A DNA stretch of 64,000 nucleotides from Caproiciproducens sp. CPB-2 (lineage in GTDB: Bacteria > Bacillota > Clostridia > Oscillospirales > Acutalibacteraceae): positions 248,001 through 312,000 of the forward strand of contig NZ_CP142860.1 of NCBI RefSeq assembly GCF_036287215.1. Direction: 5' to 3'. Positions 42,013 to 51,105 of the stretch are shown here, in pieces (position 1 is the first letter of the stretch; each line of letters begins with the position of its first letter). The position numbers and the translations under genes were made by a program. Below the pieces are notes generated by a model that searched no databases, had not been told where the DNA came from, and saw nothing but the letters and a program-made list of their open reading frames with translations.

Positions 42013-43665
42013 ATGATCGATGCAAACATGATTGACATTTCTTCCGGGGCGCCGAGCTCCGGCGGAAAAAAGCGTGCAAGGATTGCGGCTGTCATTGCCG
42101 GGGTGGTTTTGCTTGCTGCGGTCGGCGGCCTGTTTGGCAAACAGCTGTATGAGGCTTATCGGCACCGCCAGGAGGTTGCTTCGGTAATTGACGTGGATAC
42201 TTTTTATAAGGGAATCGTCGTTGCCGGCGTCGATCTGGGCGGAAAGACCATGGAGCAGGCCAAAGCTGCCGTTGCCGCGGTCGAACCGGGCCTGCGCGAC
42301 AAATACGATATCAGGATCGTTTATCAGGATAAAACATGGCAGCTGACCGAGGATGACCTCAACTTCCAGTTCAATACGGACGACGTGCTGAAAGAGGCGT
42401 ATGCCTATGCGCGCACGGGGGACAGGGAGGAGCGCTATCAGCAGGTGCTGGCGCTGCAGACTGCTCCTAAAACATACAATGTCACCAATACGATGAATTA
42501 CGATGATCTGGATGCCAAGCTGAAAGAGACGGTCAAGGAAATTGCCTATGACCCGGTCGACGCGACGGTGGCCTCCTTTGACACGAAAACCGCGACTTTT
42601 CGCTATGCCGACGGGAAGAACGGCCTCGCGGTCGATGGGAACAGGCTTTACGCACAGGTGGAAGCGCTGATCAACGGACCCCGCACCGGAACGGTGGAAG
42701 TACCGACGACGGTGGTCCCGTTCAGCAAAACCATTGCTGAGGTAAAAAGCCACCTGCAGAAGCTGGGGACCTACAGCACCACGTCCACCAACAACGCGAA
42801 CGGCACTCATAACATGGCGCTGGCCCTCTCCAAAATCAACGGGACCTGTATCCCGGCGGGCGGCACGTTTTCCTTCAACGGGATCGTCGGCGACTCCACC
42901 AGCAAGGCGAGCGGCTTCCGCGAGGCGGGAGCGATTCTGAACGGCAGGCTGATCCAGTCCTACGGCGGCGGAATCTGCCAGGCGTCCACCACCGTTTACG
43001 GCGCGGCGCTCCGTTCCAGCATGAAGATCACACAGCGCTCCAACCATACGCTTCAGTCCACCTACTGCCCGATCGGCCAGGACGCCGCGGTCAGTTACCC
43101 GGATCTGGACTTCAAATTCCAGAATCCCACGGAATATCCCCTCTACATTGTCTCCGGCATCAAGGGAAAGGTGCTTACCGTAACTTTTTACGGGTACCAG
43201 TCGCCGGATTATGACAGCATTACCGTCACCTCGCAGAAGACGGAGATGATCCCCGCGCCGACCACCCCGAAATACATTGTTGACAAAACGCTGGCGAAAG
43301 GGGTCGTCAAGCTGGACTCCAAAGCGCGAACGGGGGCAAGGGCGACCGCGCAGCGTGTTTTTTATAAAAACGGTGTCGTGGTAAAAACGGAAAACCTGTC
43401 CTCCTCCTATTATCGTGCGCAGCCCGCGTATTATTCCATGGGTCCCGGAACAACGGTGAGCGGCAATCCCGCATCCACCGCTTCCTCCAAACCGGCGAGT
43501 TCTTCCAAACCGCCCGCCAGTTCCTCTAAACCGGCAGTTTCTTCCTCTTCGCCGGGTGCGGGCAGTTCATCCCCCGCGTCCTCACAGGCGGATCAGAACA
43601 ACGGCGGGCAGTCCGGTGATACCGAGTCCGACACGGTTCCGGCGAACATCATCATTCCCGAATAA
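42013..43665 (+). CDS. VanW-family cell-envelope protein
   Basis: 550 residues. One N-terminal membrane segment (about 24-45), a peptidoglycan-binding-like domain (about 65-250), the VanW domain (about 265-400) with INGTCIPAGGTFSFNGIVG and SYGGGICQASTTVYGAAL, and a C-terminal tail of about 80 residues rich in Ser, Pro, Ala and Lys repeats that would span the wall. VanW's biochemical role is unknown; it is named for vancomycin clusters, but resistance should not be inferred. GGGAGG precedes the ATG at 42013. Confidence 0.88.
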   Translation: MIDANMIDISSGAPSSGGKKRARIAAVIAGVVLLAAVGGLFGKQLYEAYRHRQEVASVIDVDTFYKGIVVAGVDLGGKTMEQAKAAVAAVEPGLRDKYDIRIVYQDKTWQLTEDDLNFQFNTDDVLKEAYAYARTGDREERYQQVLALQTAPKTYNVTNTMNYDDLDAKLKETVKEIAYDPVDATVASFDTKTATFRYADGKNGLAVDGNRLYAQVEALINGPRTGTVEVPTTVVPFSKTIAEVKSHLQKLGTYSTTSTNNANGTHNMALALSKINGTCIPAGGTFSFNGIVGDSTSKASGFREAGAILNGRLIQSYGGGICQASTTVYGAALRSSMKITQRSNHTLQSTYCPIGQDAAVSYPDLDFKFQNPTEYPLYIVSGIKGKVLTVTFYGYQSPDYDSITVTSQKTEMIPAPTTPKYIVDKTLAKGVVKLDSKARTGARATAQRVFYKNGVVVKTENLSSSYYRAQPAYYSMGPGTTVSGNPASTASSKPASSSKPPASSSKPAVSSSSPGAGSSSPASSQADQNNGGQSGDTESDTVPANIIIPE

Positions 43666-43674
43666 CCGGCTTTT

Positions 43675-43705
43675 CAGGGTGTGGCTCAGGCTGCACCCTG
43701 GTTTT
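43675..43705 (+). terminator. Terminator after the VanW-family gene
   Basis: CAGGGTG / CACCCTG with a 12-base loop, followed by GTTTT. Confidence 0.7.
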
Positions 43706-43860
43706 AAATTGGACTTGACTTTTTGTCTCATTTCTGCAAAAATGAGAAAGACGAACAGGATATTTTTTCATTACGCAAACAAAATAAACAACATACTGTT
43801 TAAAACGATACAATTCCAAAAGGGCGGCTGTTCTGCCGCAGGCCAAGAAAGGATGAGCTG

Positions 43861-44850
43861 ATGTTGTCTGAAAAGGTAGCTGCACCGAAGATTAGCATTA
43901 TCATACCGGTCTACAACGTTGAAAAATATATCGGCAAATGCCTGTCTTCTTTGGTCAGCCAGACATTTAGCGATTTTGAAATTATCACCGTCAATGACGG
44001 TTCCAAAGACGATTCCCTCGATATCCTCCGCCGCTTTGAGGAGAGATACGATTTTGTGAAGGTGATCGACCAGAAAAACGGCGGCATCGCCAATGCGCGC
44101 AACAACGGCCTTGCGGCCGCGCGCGGCGAATACGTCTGTTTTGTGGACAGCGACGACTATGTTTCCCCCACCTATCTGGAAGAACTGTACAACGCCTGTG
44201 TGGACACGGGCAGCGATATCGCCTGCTGCTATTACTATTTCCATTTTGTAGAAAATGATTTCCTGTTTGAATATCCGTTCCGCTGCCGCGGGATTCTGAA
44301 ACCCGCCGAGGCGATGAAAAAGCTTCTGCGCGATGTGGAAATTCAGAGCCTTGTCTGGAACAAGATGTATAAACGCGCTCTTTTTACAGATTATGATATC
44401 AAGTTCCCGACCATGTGCTTTGAGGATATGGCCGTCGCGAACAAAATTTTTGTGCATGCAAACCAGGTGGTCGTCATCGACCGCCCGCTCTACTACTACA
44501 ATCAGCATCCGGCCAGCACCCTGGCGACCATGAATGCGGACAAGATCAACGACTTCATCCGCGCGATCGCCATGGTCCGTATTTCGCTGGAAAAAAACGG
44601 GCTTTACGAAAAATATAAGAAGAGCTATCTGGCGCTCACCAGAAAAACGTGCGCCTGCTGTTATTTGTATGTATTAAAGCTGCATAATGAGAAAAAATGT
44701 ATGCGTGGGTGCATGGCCAACATGCGCCGGATATCGCGTGCCATCAGGCATTATTCCGCGGATGAGTTCAGTCCTACGACCATGTTCAGCGAGCTGCCGG
44801 ATGTGGTGGATGCTCCCGAAAAGCTGGAAAAGGACTACTCCACCCGCTGA
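43861..44850 (+). CDS. Family 2 glycosyltransferase
   Basis: 329 residues with the GT-A opening ISIIIPVYNVEKYIGKCLSSL, the metal-binding CFVDSDDYV and an NGGIANARNNGL loop. It transfers a sugar from a nucleotide donor, probably to a cell-surface polymer or glycolipid. No membrane segments are seen. AAAGGA precedes the ATG. The next gene, 24 bases on, encodes a polytopic flippase-like protein, so the two probably act together. Confidence 0.9.
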   Translation: MLSEKVAAPKISIIIPVYNVEKYIGKCLSSLVSQTFSDFEIITVNDGSKDDSLDILRRFEERYDFVKVIDQKNGGIANARNNGLAAARGEYVCFVDSDDYVSPTYLEELYNACVDTGSDIACCYYYFHFVENDFLFEYPFRCRGILKPAEAMKKLLRDVEIQSLVWNKMYKRALFTDYDIKFPTMCFEDMAVANKIFVHANQVVVIDRPLYYYNQHPASTLATMNADKINDFIRAIAMVRISLEKNGLYEKYKKSYLALTRKTCACCYLYVLKLHNEKKCMRGCMANMRRISRAIRHYSADEFSPTTMFSELPDVVDAPEKLEKDYSTR

Positions 44851-44874
44851 AAAAAGTGGGAGTAAACGGAGAAT

Positions 44875-45924
44875 ATGAGCGAGAGCAGGAACAGGCCGTC
44901 TAAAATATTTCGGATTGCGCTTTTTGCGCTGACTTTGGGAATGCTGGCCTATTTCTGTCTTACGGACAATCATCTGCTTACTCTGCTGTACAGCTTTCAC
45001 ACGCTTGACCCGTACTGGCTTTTAGGTGCTTTTGGCTGTGTGGTGCTCAGCTGGATGATGGAAGGCCTTGTCACCCAAAACCTGGTCGCCGCTTCCTGTC
45101 ACGGGGAGTACGGCTTCCGGCACGCTTTTAAGGTGACGATGGTCGGACAGTATTTCAACTCCGTGTCGCCGTTCGCGGCGGCCGGCCAGCCGATGCAGGT
45201 GCTTGCTCTGACAAGGCAGGGCGTTGCCTCCGGGATCGCTCTGTCCGCTTTGGTGCGCAAATTTTTGGTTTATCAGATTTCCATCACCGTTTATTCCATG
45301 GCGGTCATCCTGATCAAATATTCGTTTTTCCGCAGTAAATTTCAGAGCTTTATGGCGCTGGCGGTCGTCGGCTTTCTCTGTCAGTCCGCGGTGGTGATCC
45401 TGCTTCTTTTATTTACCCACAGCCCGGCTTTTACCACAAGGCTGATCCATAGCTGCGTGTGGGTTCTGACAAAGCTCCATATTGTGAAAAATCCGAAGCA
45501 GGCCGACGAGAAGGTAAAAAGCCAGCTGGAATTTTACATGAAAAACAACAGGGCCATGCTGGGGAACCGGCGGATGAAAGGAAAAGTGTACGCGTACACC
45601 GCGGTTCAGCTTACTGCCGTTTTCGCGGTGCCTTTTTTTATCTATAAGGCTTTTCACAGCCCCGGCGCACCGTTTGTGGATATGGTGGCGGCGCAGAGCT
45701 TTGTCACCATGATTTCCACCTATACGCCGCTGCCGGGTGCCGCGGGGGCGGCGGAAGGCAGTTTTCTGGTTATTTTTCAGATCTTTTTCGGGCAGGACAT
45801 TCTTCATCAGGCCATGCTGCTTTGGCGGTTTACCGCTTATTATTCCTGTATCATCGTCGGGGCGTTTTTTGCCGGGATGGACCGGAAAAGCGGTCGGCAA
45901 AGCCCGCATGGAAAATCTTCATAA
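44875..45924 (+). CDS. LPG synthase/flippase-like membrane protein (UPF0104 family)
   Basis: 349 residues with about eight membrane segments and the family features FGCVVLSWMMEGL, SVSPFAAAGQPMQVLAL and YTPLPGAAGAAEGSFLVIF. This is the transmembrane part shared with MprF (lysyl-phosphatidylglycerol flippase), without the soluble aminoacyl-transfer domain. It likely moves a lipid-linked product, perhaps that of the upstream glycosyltransferase; that link is inference. Confidence 0.85.
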   Translation: MSESRNRPSKIFRIALFALTLGMLAYFCLTDNHLLTLLYSFHTLDPYWLLGAFGCVVLSWMMEGLVTQNLVAASCHGEYGFRHAFKVTMVGQYFNSVSPFAAAGQPMQVLALTRQGVASGIALSALVRKFLVYQISITVYSMAVILIKYSFFRSKFQSFMALAVVGFLCQSAVVILLLLFTHSPAFTTRLIHSCVWVLTKLHIVKNPKQADEKVKSQLEFYMKNNRAMLGNRRMKGKVYAYTAVQLTAVFAVPFFIYKAFHSPGAPFVDMVAAQSFVTMISTYTPLPGAAGAAEGSFLVIFQIFFGQDILHQAMLLWRFTAYYSCIIVGAFFAGMDRKSGRQSPHGKSS

Positions 45925-46011
45925 TATCAATTTTATCGTGGGAGGGGGCAGGCATCGGAGTTTCCCGTACGCTGCGGCGCAGGAAACGGGACAGGTCCGG
46001 TGCCGTGTTGA

Positions 46012-47910
46012 ATGAAGGACGGCTTTTTCAGGGTGGCGGCGGCAACGCCGTCGATTAAGGTTGCCGACTGTGAATATAATAAAAACCAGATTCTCGATCA
46101 GATGCGCGAATGCGAAGAGCGCGGGGTGACCGCGGTGGTTTTCCCGGAGCTTTGCCTGACCGGGTACACCTGCGGCGACCTGTTCCGCGACCGCACGCTG
46201 ATTTCCGCCGCGCAGAAGGCGCTCGGCGATCTTCTGGAGCAGACCCGCGGGATGAACCTGCTCGCGGTGATCGGGCTTCCCGTTCCGGTCGGGGCGGACC
46301 TTTACAACTGCGCGGCGGTCATCTGCCGCGGAAAGCTGCTGGGGCTGCCAGCCAAGAGCAGCATTCCGAATTACAGCGAATTTTATGAAGCGAGGCATTT
46401 CACGCCCGCGCCCGCGTACGCGGAAACCCGCTTCTGCGGCGAGACCGTTCCGCTGGGAAACAGCCTGATCTTCCGGTGCGAAAGCGCGCCGGAGCTGGTG
46501 GTCGGCGTGGAAATCTGCGAGGACCTGTGGACCTGCTGCCCGCCGTCCGCGCGGCTGGCGCAGTGCGGGGCCACCCTGCTGCTCAACCCGTCCGCGAGCG
46601 ACGAGATCATCGGCAAGGCGCCCTACCGCCGCAATCTGGTCAACGGGCAGTCCGCGCGGCTGCTCGCGGCCTACGCTTACGCCGACGCCGGGGAAGGGGA
46701 GTCCTCCACCGACCTGGTGTACTCGGGGCACAACGTGATTGCCGAAAACGGGACGGTCCTTGCCGAATCGAAGCTGTTTACGACGGGGCTGACCGTGGCG
46801 GATGTCGACCTGCAGCGCATGATGCAGGAACGCCTGCGCACCACCACATGGTCAAACATGGGAGAGGCCTGTGAGGTCGGCTTTGACATGGACATGCCCG
46901 ATCCCATACTGGAGCGGAAATTCCCGGCGCTTCCCTTTGTGCCGGACGATACCAGAGATTTGAGCGAGCGCTGTGAAATGATCCTGAACATGCAGGCCGC
47001 GGGCCTCAAAACAAGGCTGAAGCACACCGGCTCCAAATGCGCGGTGATCGGCGTTTCGGGCGGGCTGGATTCCACGCTTGCCCTGCTCGTCATTGTGCGC
47101 GCGTTCGACCTTCTGAAGCTGGACCGCAAGGGGATTCTGGCGGTCACGATGCCGGGCTTCGGCACGACGAAGCGTACCAAAAGCAACGCCCAGCGCCTTT
47201 CCGAAATGCTGGGGGTCACCCTGAGGGAGATTCCCATTGGGGAGTCGGTGTCCCGGCATTTCGAGGATATCGGCCACGACCCGAATGTGCGCGACGTCAC
47301 CTATGAGAACGCGCAGGCGCGCGAACGCACGCAGGTCCTGATGGACCTGGCGAACCAGTGTGGCGGGCTGGTCATCGGCACGGGCGACCTTTCGGAGGTC
47401 GCGCTCGGCTGGGCCACCTATAACGGCGACATTATGTCCATGTACAGCGTGAACTGCTCCATCCCCAAAACGCTGGTGCGGCATCTTGTGCATCACGCCG
47501 CCGTCAACAGCGGCGAAGAGCTGTGCGCGCTGCTGAAGGACGTGCTGGACACTCCGGTCAGCCCGGAGCTTCTGCCGCCGGAAAACGGGGTCATCGCCCA
47601 GAAGACGGAAAATATCGTCGGCCCTTACGAGCTGCATGATTTCTTCCTGTACTACATGCTCCGCTTCGGGTTCACGCCCGCGAAGATTTACCATATGGCG
47701 CAGAGCGCGTTTGCCGGAATCTACGACGGCGCGACGATCAAAAAATGGCTGACGACCTTTTACCAGCGATTTTTCACGCACCAGTTCAAGCGTTCCTGCC
47801 TGCCGGACGGCCCGAAGGTCGGCAGTGTCACGCTGTCCCCCCGCGGGGACTGGCGGATGCCCAGCGACGCCTCTTCGGCTCTCTGGCTCAAAGAAATCGA
47901 ATCGCTGTGA
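46012..47910 (+). CDS. nadE: Glutamine-dependent NAD+ synthetase
   Basis: 632 residues. The N-terminal nitrilase-type amidase (1-270) has the Glu-Lys-Cys triad in VFPELCLTGY, PAKSSIPNYSEFYE and GVEICEDLW. The C-terminal synthetase has the PP-loop GVSGGLDSTLALL and IGTGDLSEVALGWATYNGD. It amidates deamido-NAD with ammonia from glutamine. The upstream ribosome site is weak, but the N-terminus fits the family. LarB's substrate, nicotinic acid adenine dinucleotide, is also this enzyme's substrate. Confidence 0.96.
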   Translation: MKDGFFRVAAATPSIKVADCEYNKNQILDQMRECEERGVTAVVFPELCLTGYTCGDLFRDRTLISAAQKALGDLLEQTRGMNLLAVIGLPVPVGADLYNCAAVICRGKLLGLPAKSSIPNYSEFYEARHFTPAPAYAETRFCGETVPLGNSLIFRCESAPELVVGVEICEDLWTCCPPSARLAQCGATLLLNPSASDEIIGKAPYRRNLVNGQSARLLAAYAYADAGEGESSTDLVYSGHNVIAENGTVLAESKLFTTGLTVADVDLQRMMQERLRTTTWSNMGEACEVGFDMDMPDPILERKFPALPFVPDDTRDLSERCEMILNMQAAGLKTRLKHTGSKCAVIGVSGGLDSTLALLVIVRAFDLLKLDRKGILAVTMPGFGTTKRTKSNAQRLSEMLGVTLREIPIGESVSRHFEDIGHDPNVRDVTYENAQARERTQVLMDLANQCGGLVIGTGDLSEVALGWATYNGDIMSMYSVNCSIPKTLVRHLVHHAAVNSGEELCALLKDVLDTPVSPELLPPENGVIAQKTENIVGPYELHDFFLYYMLRFGFTPAKIYHMAQSAFAGIYDGATIKKWLTTFYQRFFTHQFKRSCLPDGPKVGSVTLSPRGDWRMPSDASSALWLKEIESL

Positions 47911-47924
47911 TCAGACCCCTGCCT

Positions 47925-47990
47925 CCCTCTTTGAGGGAGCTGGCAGGCGGAGCCCGGACCGGCGAGGTCCTGACTGAGGGAGTTCCTCAA
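47925..47990. repeat. GC-rich dispersed repeat, second copy
   Basis: CTCTTTGAGGGAGCTGG with a downstream GACTGAGGGAG, resembling 5029-5073. It lies between the nadE stop and its terminator. Confidence 0.5.
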
Positions 47991-47999
47991 CACAAAACA

Positions 48000-48044
48000 A
48001 ATCCCCTTTCCAATGCCGTTAGCCGGTTGGAAAGGGGATTCTTG
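48000..48044 (+). terminator. Terminator after nadE
   Basis: AATCCCCTTTCCAA / TTGGAAAGGGGATT with a 13-base loop. Confidence 0.85.
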
Positions 48045-48319
48045 CTTACTTAATTAAAAATATTTCAATTTTTTCTCATAAAAGTGTAACAAAAGGGCCC
48101 TCTTTATCGTTGTATTTATAGAAGCAAAAATTCATAATAGTAATTATAGAAAGAAGATAATTCCATTGGACATATCAGTAGGGTAAAATTTTTGTTATTT
48201 TTTAGATAAATTAAAAATTGAAAAATAAAGGATTTCGGTCATATTTATGATGAGTTGGAAGGATCTGGCGATTAATTAGCAATCCTAATTTTCAGTGTAG
48301 ACTTTTGGAGGGAATTTAT
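48045..48319. other. AT-rich gene-free stretch
   Basis: Markedly AT-rich DNA before two AT-rich genes. I see no coding frame, no clear -35/-10 pair and no repeats longer than simple A/T runs. Confidence 0.6.
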
Positions 48320-48760
48320 ATGCAAAGAAAAGAAATAATGGCATTTTCAGTTTTTGGATTTCTATTTACCTTTTCACAACTCGTTGAGCATTATTTTCAA
48401 ATGAAAGTTTCCGTTCTGGCAAAACCTTTCGGAAATCACAGCATTCCGGAGAATATATCTCAACAAATACATGTTTTTCTCAAATATGGAAATATAGCAG
48501 GAGTCACGTTCCGTATTTTAACTGTTTTTTTTCTTTTATACGTTGGCTGGAAAGTTGCATATGGATTTCTTGACCTCCGATATGTCATCATCTGGACAAT
48601 AGGTGTATTTGTTTTTTCAGCGCTACTCAGTTATCTTTTTCGACCGGATGCCTGGGCGATATGGCGTGATCTTGCCCAAAATCTGATTTTTTCTGCTGCA
48701 TGGATTGGAATTATGAAAATCTATCATGTGGCAGCACAAAAAATGCAATTAAAAAAATAA
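48320..48760 (+). CDS. Hypothetical membrane protein in AT-rich islet
   Basis: 146 residues with about four hydrophobic segments (7-25, 55-78, 87-106, 118-136) and a short basic tail. I do not recognise a family. GGAGGGA sits seven bases before the ATG. Base composition and codon use (AAA, AAT, TTT rich) differ sharply from the flanking genes, suggesting recent acquisition. A signal-peptide protein gene follows 12 bases later and is probably co-transcribed. Confidence 0.7.
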   Translation: MQRKEIMAFSVFGFLFTFSQLVEHYFQMKVSVLAKPFGNHSIPENISQQIHVFLKYGNIAGVTFRILTVFFLLYVGWKVAYGFLDLRYVIIWTIGVFVFSALLSYLFRPDAWAIWRDLAQNLIFSAAWIGIMKIYHVAAQKMQLKK

Positions 48761-48772
48761 GGAGACATTAAC

Positions 48773-49522
48773 ATGAAAAAAATATTATCTATATTCATAT
48801 GTGGAGTTATGTTATTTACAACAATGTCAGTAACGCCTGTTTATGCAACAACAAAGAAAACTGTTGATGCAGCAAACAACAGCGAAAACTCTTATCGCAT
48901 ATCTAAAAAATTCACAAGCGTAATTGAGGACTATTTTAAAAATCAGACTGCCTATACTGTCTTAGATGAAACGGGGAATGAAATAAGTAATGCGTTCTAT
49001 AAAGATAATATTGAAAACTATAATTCCTCCGATTTTGCTGCAATCGAAAAATATATTTCAAATAAGAAAATTTCCTGCTTATCTAAATTTACAGTGACAA
49101 AAGAACCTTTAAATATGTCCGGTTCTGGTTTAAACGGAGAGATGACTCCTTATGCGTTTGAGAGACAATATATATCAAAAGAAGATAATTATGTAGCATA
49201 TGCTAATTCTTCTGCTTATGGGACAATTGGGATTAATTGTACAGCAACGCTAAGTGGATCGTTCATTTATAATGCAAATACAGGAATAATCACAGGATAT
49301 TCAGGGCCGACTCTTTCTTTTGACTACGAACCTCTGAATTTCGATGATACAAGTTCTCTGAATGTATCTCCTGATAATGTTTCTACGAGTGCAAAGATTC
49401 CTTCAAGCAAATACAGCATTACTTTTACAGCGAATTATGATGTGCTTGGTACGTACAATGTAGCATTTCCTCTTACCTTTGCCAAAAATAAAAGAATTAC
49501 GATGACAGGGGTACCGGAATAA
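48773..49522 (+). CDS. Hypothetical secreted protein in AT-rich islet
   Basis: 249 residues. Residues 1-26 are a clear Sec signal peptide (KKILSIFICGVMLFTTM, cleavage after VYA). The mature part is polar, Asn/Ser/Thr/Tyr-rich and probably beta-structured, without cysteine pairs beyond a few scattered residues, and lacks any anchor or sorting signal. I know no family. AAGGAG precedes the start. It shares the AT-rich composition and likely operon of the preceding membrane protein. Confidence 0.7.
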   Translation: MKKILSIFICGVMLFTTMSVTPVYATTKKTVDAANNSENSYRISKKFTSVIEDYFKNQTAYTVLDETGNEISNAFYKDNIENYNSSDFAAIEKYISNKKISCLSKFTVTKEPLNMSGSGLNGEMTPYAFERQYISKEDNYVAYANSSAYGTIGINCTATLSGSFIYNANTGIITGYSGPTLSFDYEPLNFDDTSSLNVSPDNVSTSAKIPSSKYSITFTANYDVLGTYNVAFPLTFAKNKRITMTGVPE

Positions 49523-49573
49523 CTCAGATGTAAAACAGGGCTTTCTTTTTAGAAACTAAAATCTTAAATCAAA

Positions 49574-49600
49574 ACAGCCGCCATACCGTATGGCGGCTGT
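49574..49600. terminator. Bidirectional terminator
   Basis: Perfect ACAGCCGCCATA / TATGGCGGCTGT with a three-base loop between the secreted-protein gene and the convergent transglycosylase gene. Confidence 0.85.
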
Positions 49601-49603
49601 AAT

Positions 49604-50416
49604 TTATATTAGGGACATCGAGCTGTCCGTATCGGAGGATGGGAAGCCCGAAAGGTCGGAGGACATCATCTGGGTGGTGTTCATCTGCATCTGGGCGATA
49701 AAAAGCTGCAGAAACGCGAGGTAATCGTCATAGGTGAAAGCGGCGCCGGAAGCATCGATTCCGGGGGAAACCGCCGACGGGGAACCGGACGACGGGGAGC
49801 CGGTCAGCGCCGAAAGGCCCGTCAATCCCGTCCCGTTAACGGAAGCGTTCAGAAGCGAGCTCAGTTCGGAAAGCGCGTCGGCCGGCGCGGAAACATCCCC
49901 GCCCGCTTCGTTCAGCACTTTGGAAATATAAGCCTGCGTCTCTTTGAACGGAGGAATTCCGCCGTACTTGGCGACGTTGCCGCTGCCCGCATTGTAGGCC
50001 GCGAGCGCCAGCTTGGTGTCGCCGTCGTACCGGCCGAGCATCTGGCTCAGGTATTTTGCCCCGCCCATGATGTTCTGCTCCGCGTCAAGGGGATTTTCCA
50101 CCCCCAGCGAGGCGGCGGTTCCCGGCATCAGCTGCATTACGCCCTGCGCGCCGCAGCTTGAAACGGCGTCCGCGTCAAATCCGGATTCCACCTTGGCGAC
50201 CGCTTTGAGCAGGTTCACCGGGAGATTATATTTTTGGGCGGCGGTCTGGAAGATATCCTCCATGCTGCCCTTTTTCTGTTGGCTGTCCTCTGCGCCGATC
50301 GCGTTTTGCAGCAGATTGGAAAATACGGAGGCCGGCGCACTTTTGTTAACCGCTGTGTTTGTGCGGTTCAGAGCGGATATTTGATGATAGTAACCGGAAA
50401 GAATACGATTGTCCAT
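49604..50416 (-). CDS. Lytic transglycosylase (SLT domain)
   Basis: 270 residues. The lysozyme-like SLT domain (about 52-165) has the catalytic Glu77 in KAVAKVESGFDADAVSS, the GVMQLMPGTAASLGV motif and ALAAYNAGSGNVAKYGG. It cleaves peptidoglycan with formation of anhydro-muramic ends. No classic signal peptide is visible, as in several Firmicute enzymes linked to flagella or export machines. The second ATG is used because GGAG is too close to the first. A Gly/Ser/Pro-rich linker and a Met/Gln-rich tail follow. Confidence 0.88.
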   Translation of the reverse strand: MDNRILSGYYHQISALNRTNTAVNKSAPASVFSNLLQNAIGAEDSQQKKGSMEDIFQTAAQKYNLPVNLLKAVAKVESGFDADAVSSCGAQGVMQLMPGTAASLGVENPLDAEQNIMGGAKYLSQMLGRYDGDTKLALAAYNAGSGNVAKYGGIPPFKETQAYISKVLNEAGGDVSAPADALSELSSLLNASVNGTGLTGLSALTGSPSSGSPSAVSPGIDASGAAFTYDDYLAFLQLFIAQMQMNTTQMMSSDLSGFPSSDTDSSMSLI

Positions 50417-50593
50417 GATCATGCTCCACAGTTTATTTTCCTGATATTGGAATCTTTATTTATCATAACGTATTTTGTCGAAAAATCCAACCTTTTTAAC
50501 AAAAAAATAATTTTTTTCTGATAAAGCGGTTCCCGTGCGGGAAAAAAACCCTTTCCGGGCGCAAAACAGACGCCGAAAAATCGGGCCGGATTC

Positions 50594-50623
50594 GTATATT
50601 TTGCGGGCTGGATTGGCAGAATA
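50594..50623 (+). promoter_or_regulatory. Possible sigma-G-type promoter of spoVAC
   Basis: GTATA (50594-50598), 18-base spacer, CAGAATA (50617-50623). This resembles the forespore sigma-G pattern and would leave a very short leader before AAGGAGGTG. Confidence 0.4.
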
Positions 50624-50643
50624 TTTTTGAAGGAGGTGCCGAA

Positions 50644-51087
50644 ATGACAATATCAAAAGGGGAATACAAAAAGATGGCGGATAAAGCTTCGCCCGGTACG
50701 ACATACGTGAAAAATACCATTCTCGCGTTTGTGGTCGGCGGCGGTATCTGCACACTCGGACAGGCGCTGGTTAACCTGTATAGGAACTACGGGCTGGAGC
50801 TCAAGGACGCGCGCGCGTGGGTTTCCATCAGCTTAATCGCGCTCAGCGCACTGCTGACCGCGCTGAAAATCTACGACAATATCGCAAAGCACGCCGGGGC
50901 CGGTACGCTGGTGCCGATTACGGGGTTCGCCAACTCGATCGTCGCCCCCGCCATGGAGTTTAAAAGCGAGGGCTATGTCATTGGAATGGGCGGAAAAATG
51001 TTCGTCATCGCGGGTCCGGTGCTGGTTTACGGAATCGCGGCCTCGATCTTATACGGCCTGATTGTATGGTTTTTCCATTTATACTAA
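50644..51087 (+). CDS. spoVAC: Stage V sporulation protein AC
   Basis: 147 residues with three to four membrane segments and the conserved FVVGGGICTLGQAL and GFANSIVAPAMEFKSEGYVIGMGGKMF. SpoVAC is part of the spore inner-membrane channel for dipicolinic acid and acts as a mechanosensitive component during germination. AAGGAGGTG precedes the ATG; spoVAD follows 18 bases after the stop. Confidence 0.96.
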   Translation: MTISKGEYKKMADKASPGTTYVKNTILAFVVGGGICTLGQALVNLYRNYGLELKDARAWVSISLIALSALLTALKIYDNIAKHAGAGTLVPITGFANSIVAPAMEFKSEGYVIGMGGKMFVIAGPVLVYGIAASILYGLIVWFFHLY

Positions 51088-51105
51088 GGATGAGGAGGAA
51101 TGGCT

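Noticed and set aside
42013..43665. Vancomycin resistance from the VanW domain
   Set aside because: No vanHAX or vanRS genes are present; VanW domains are widespread and not diagnostic.
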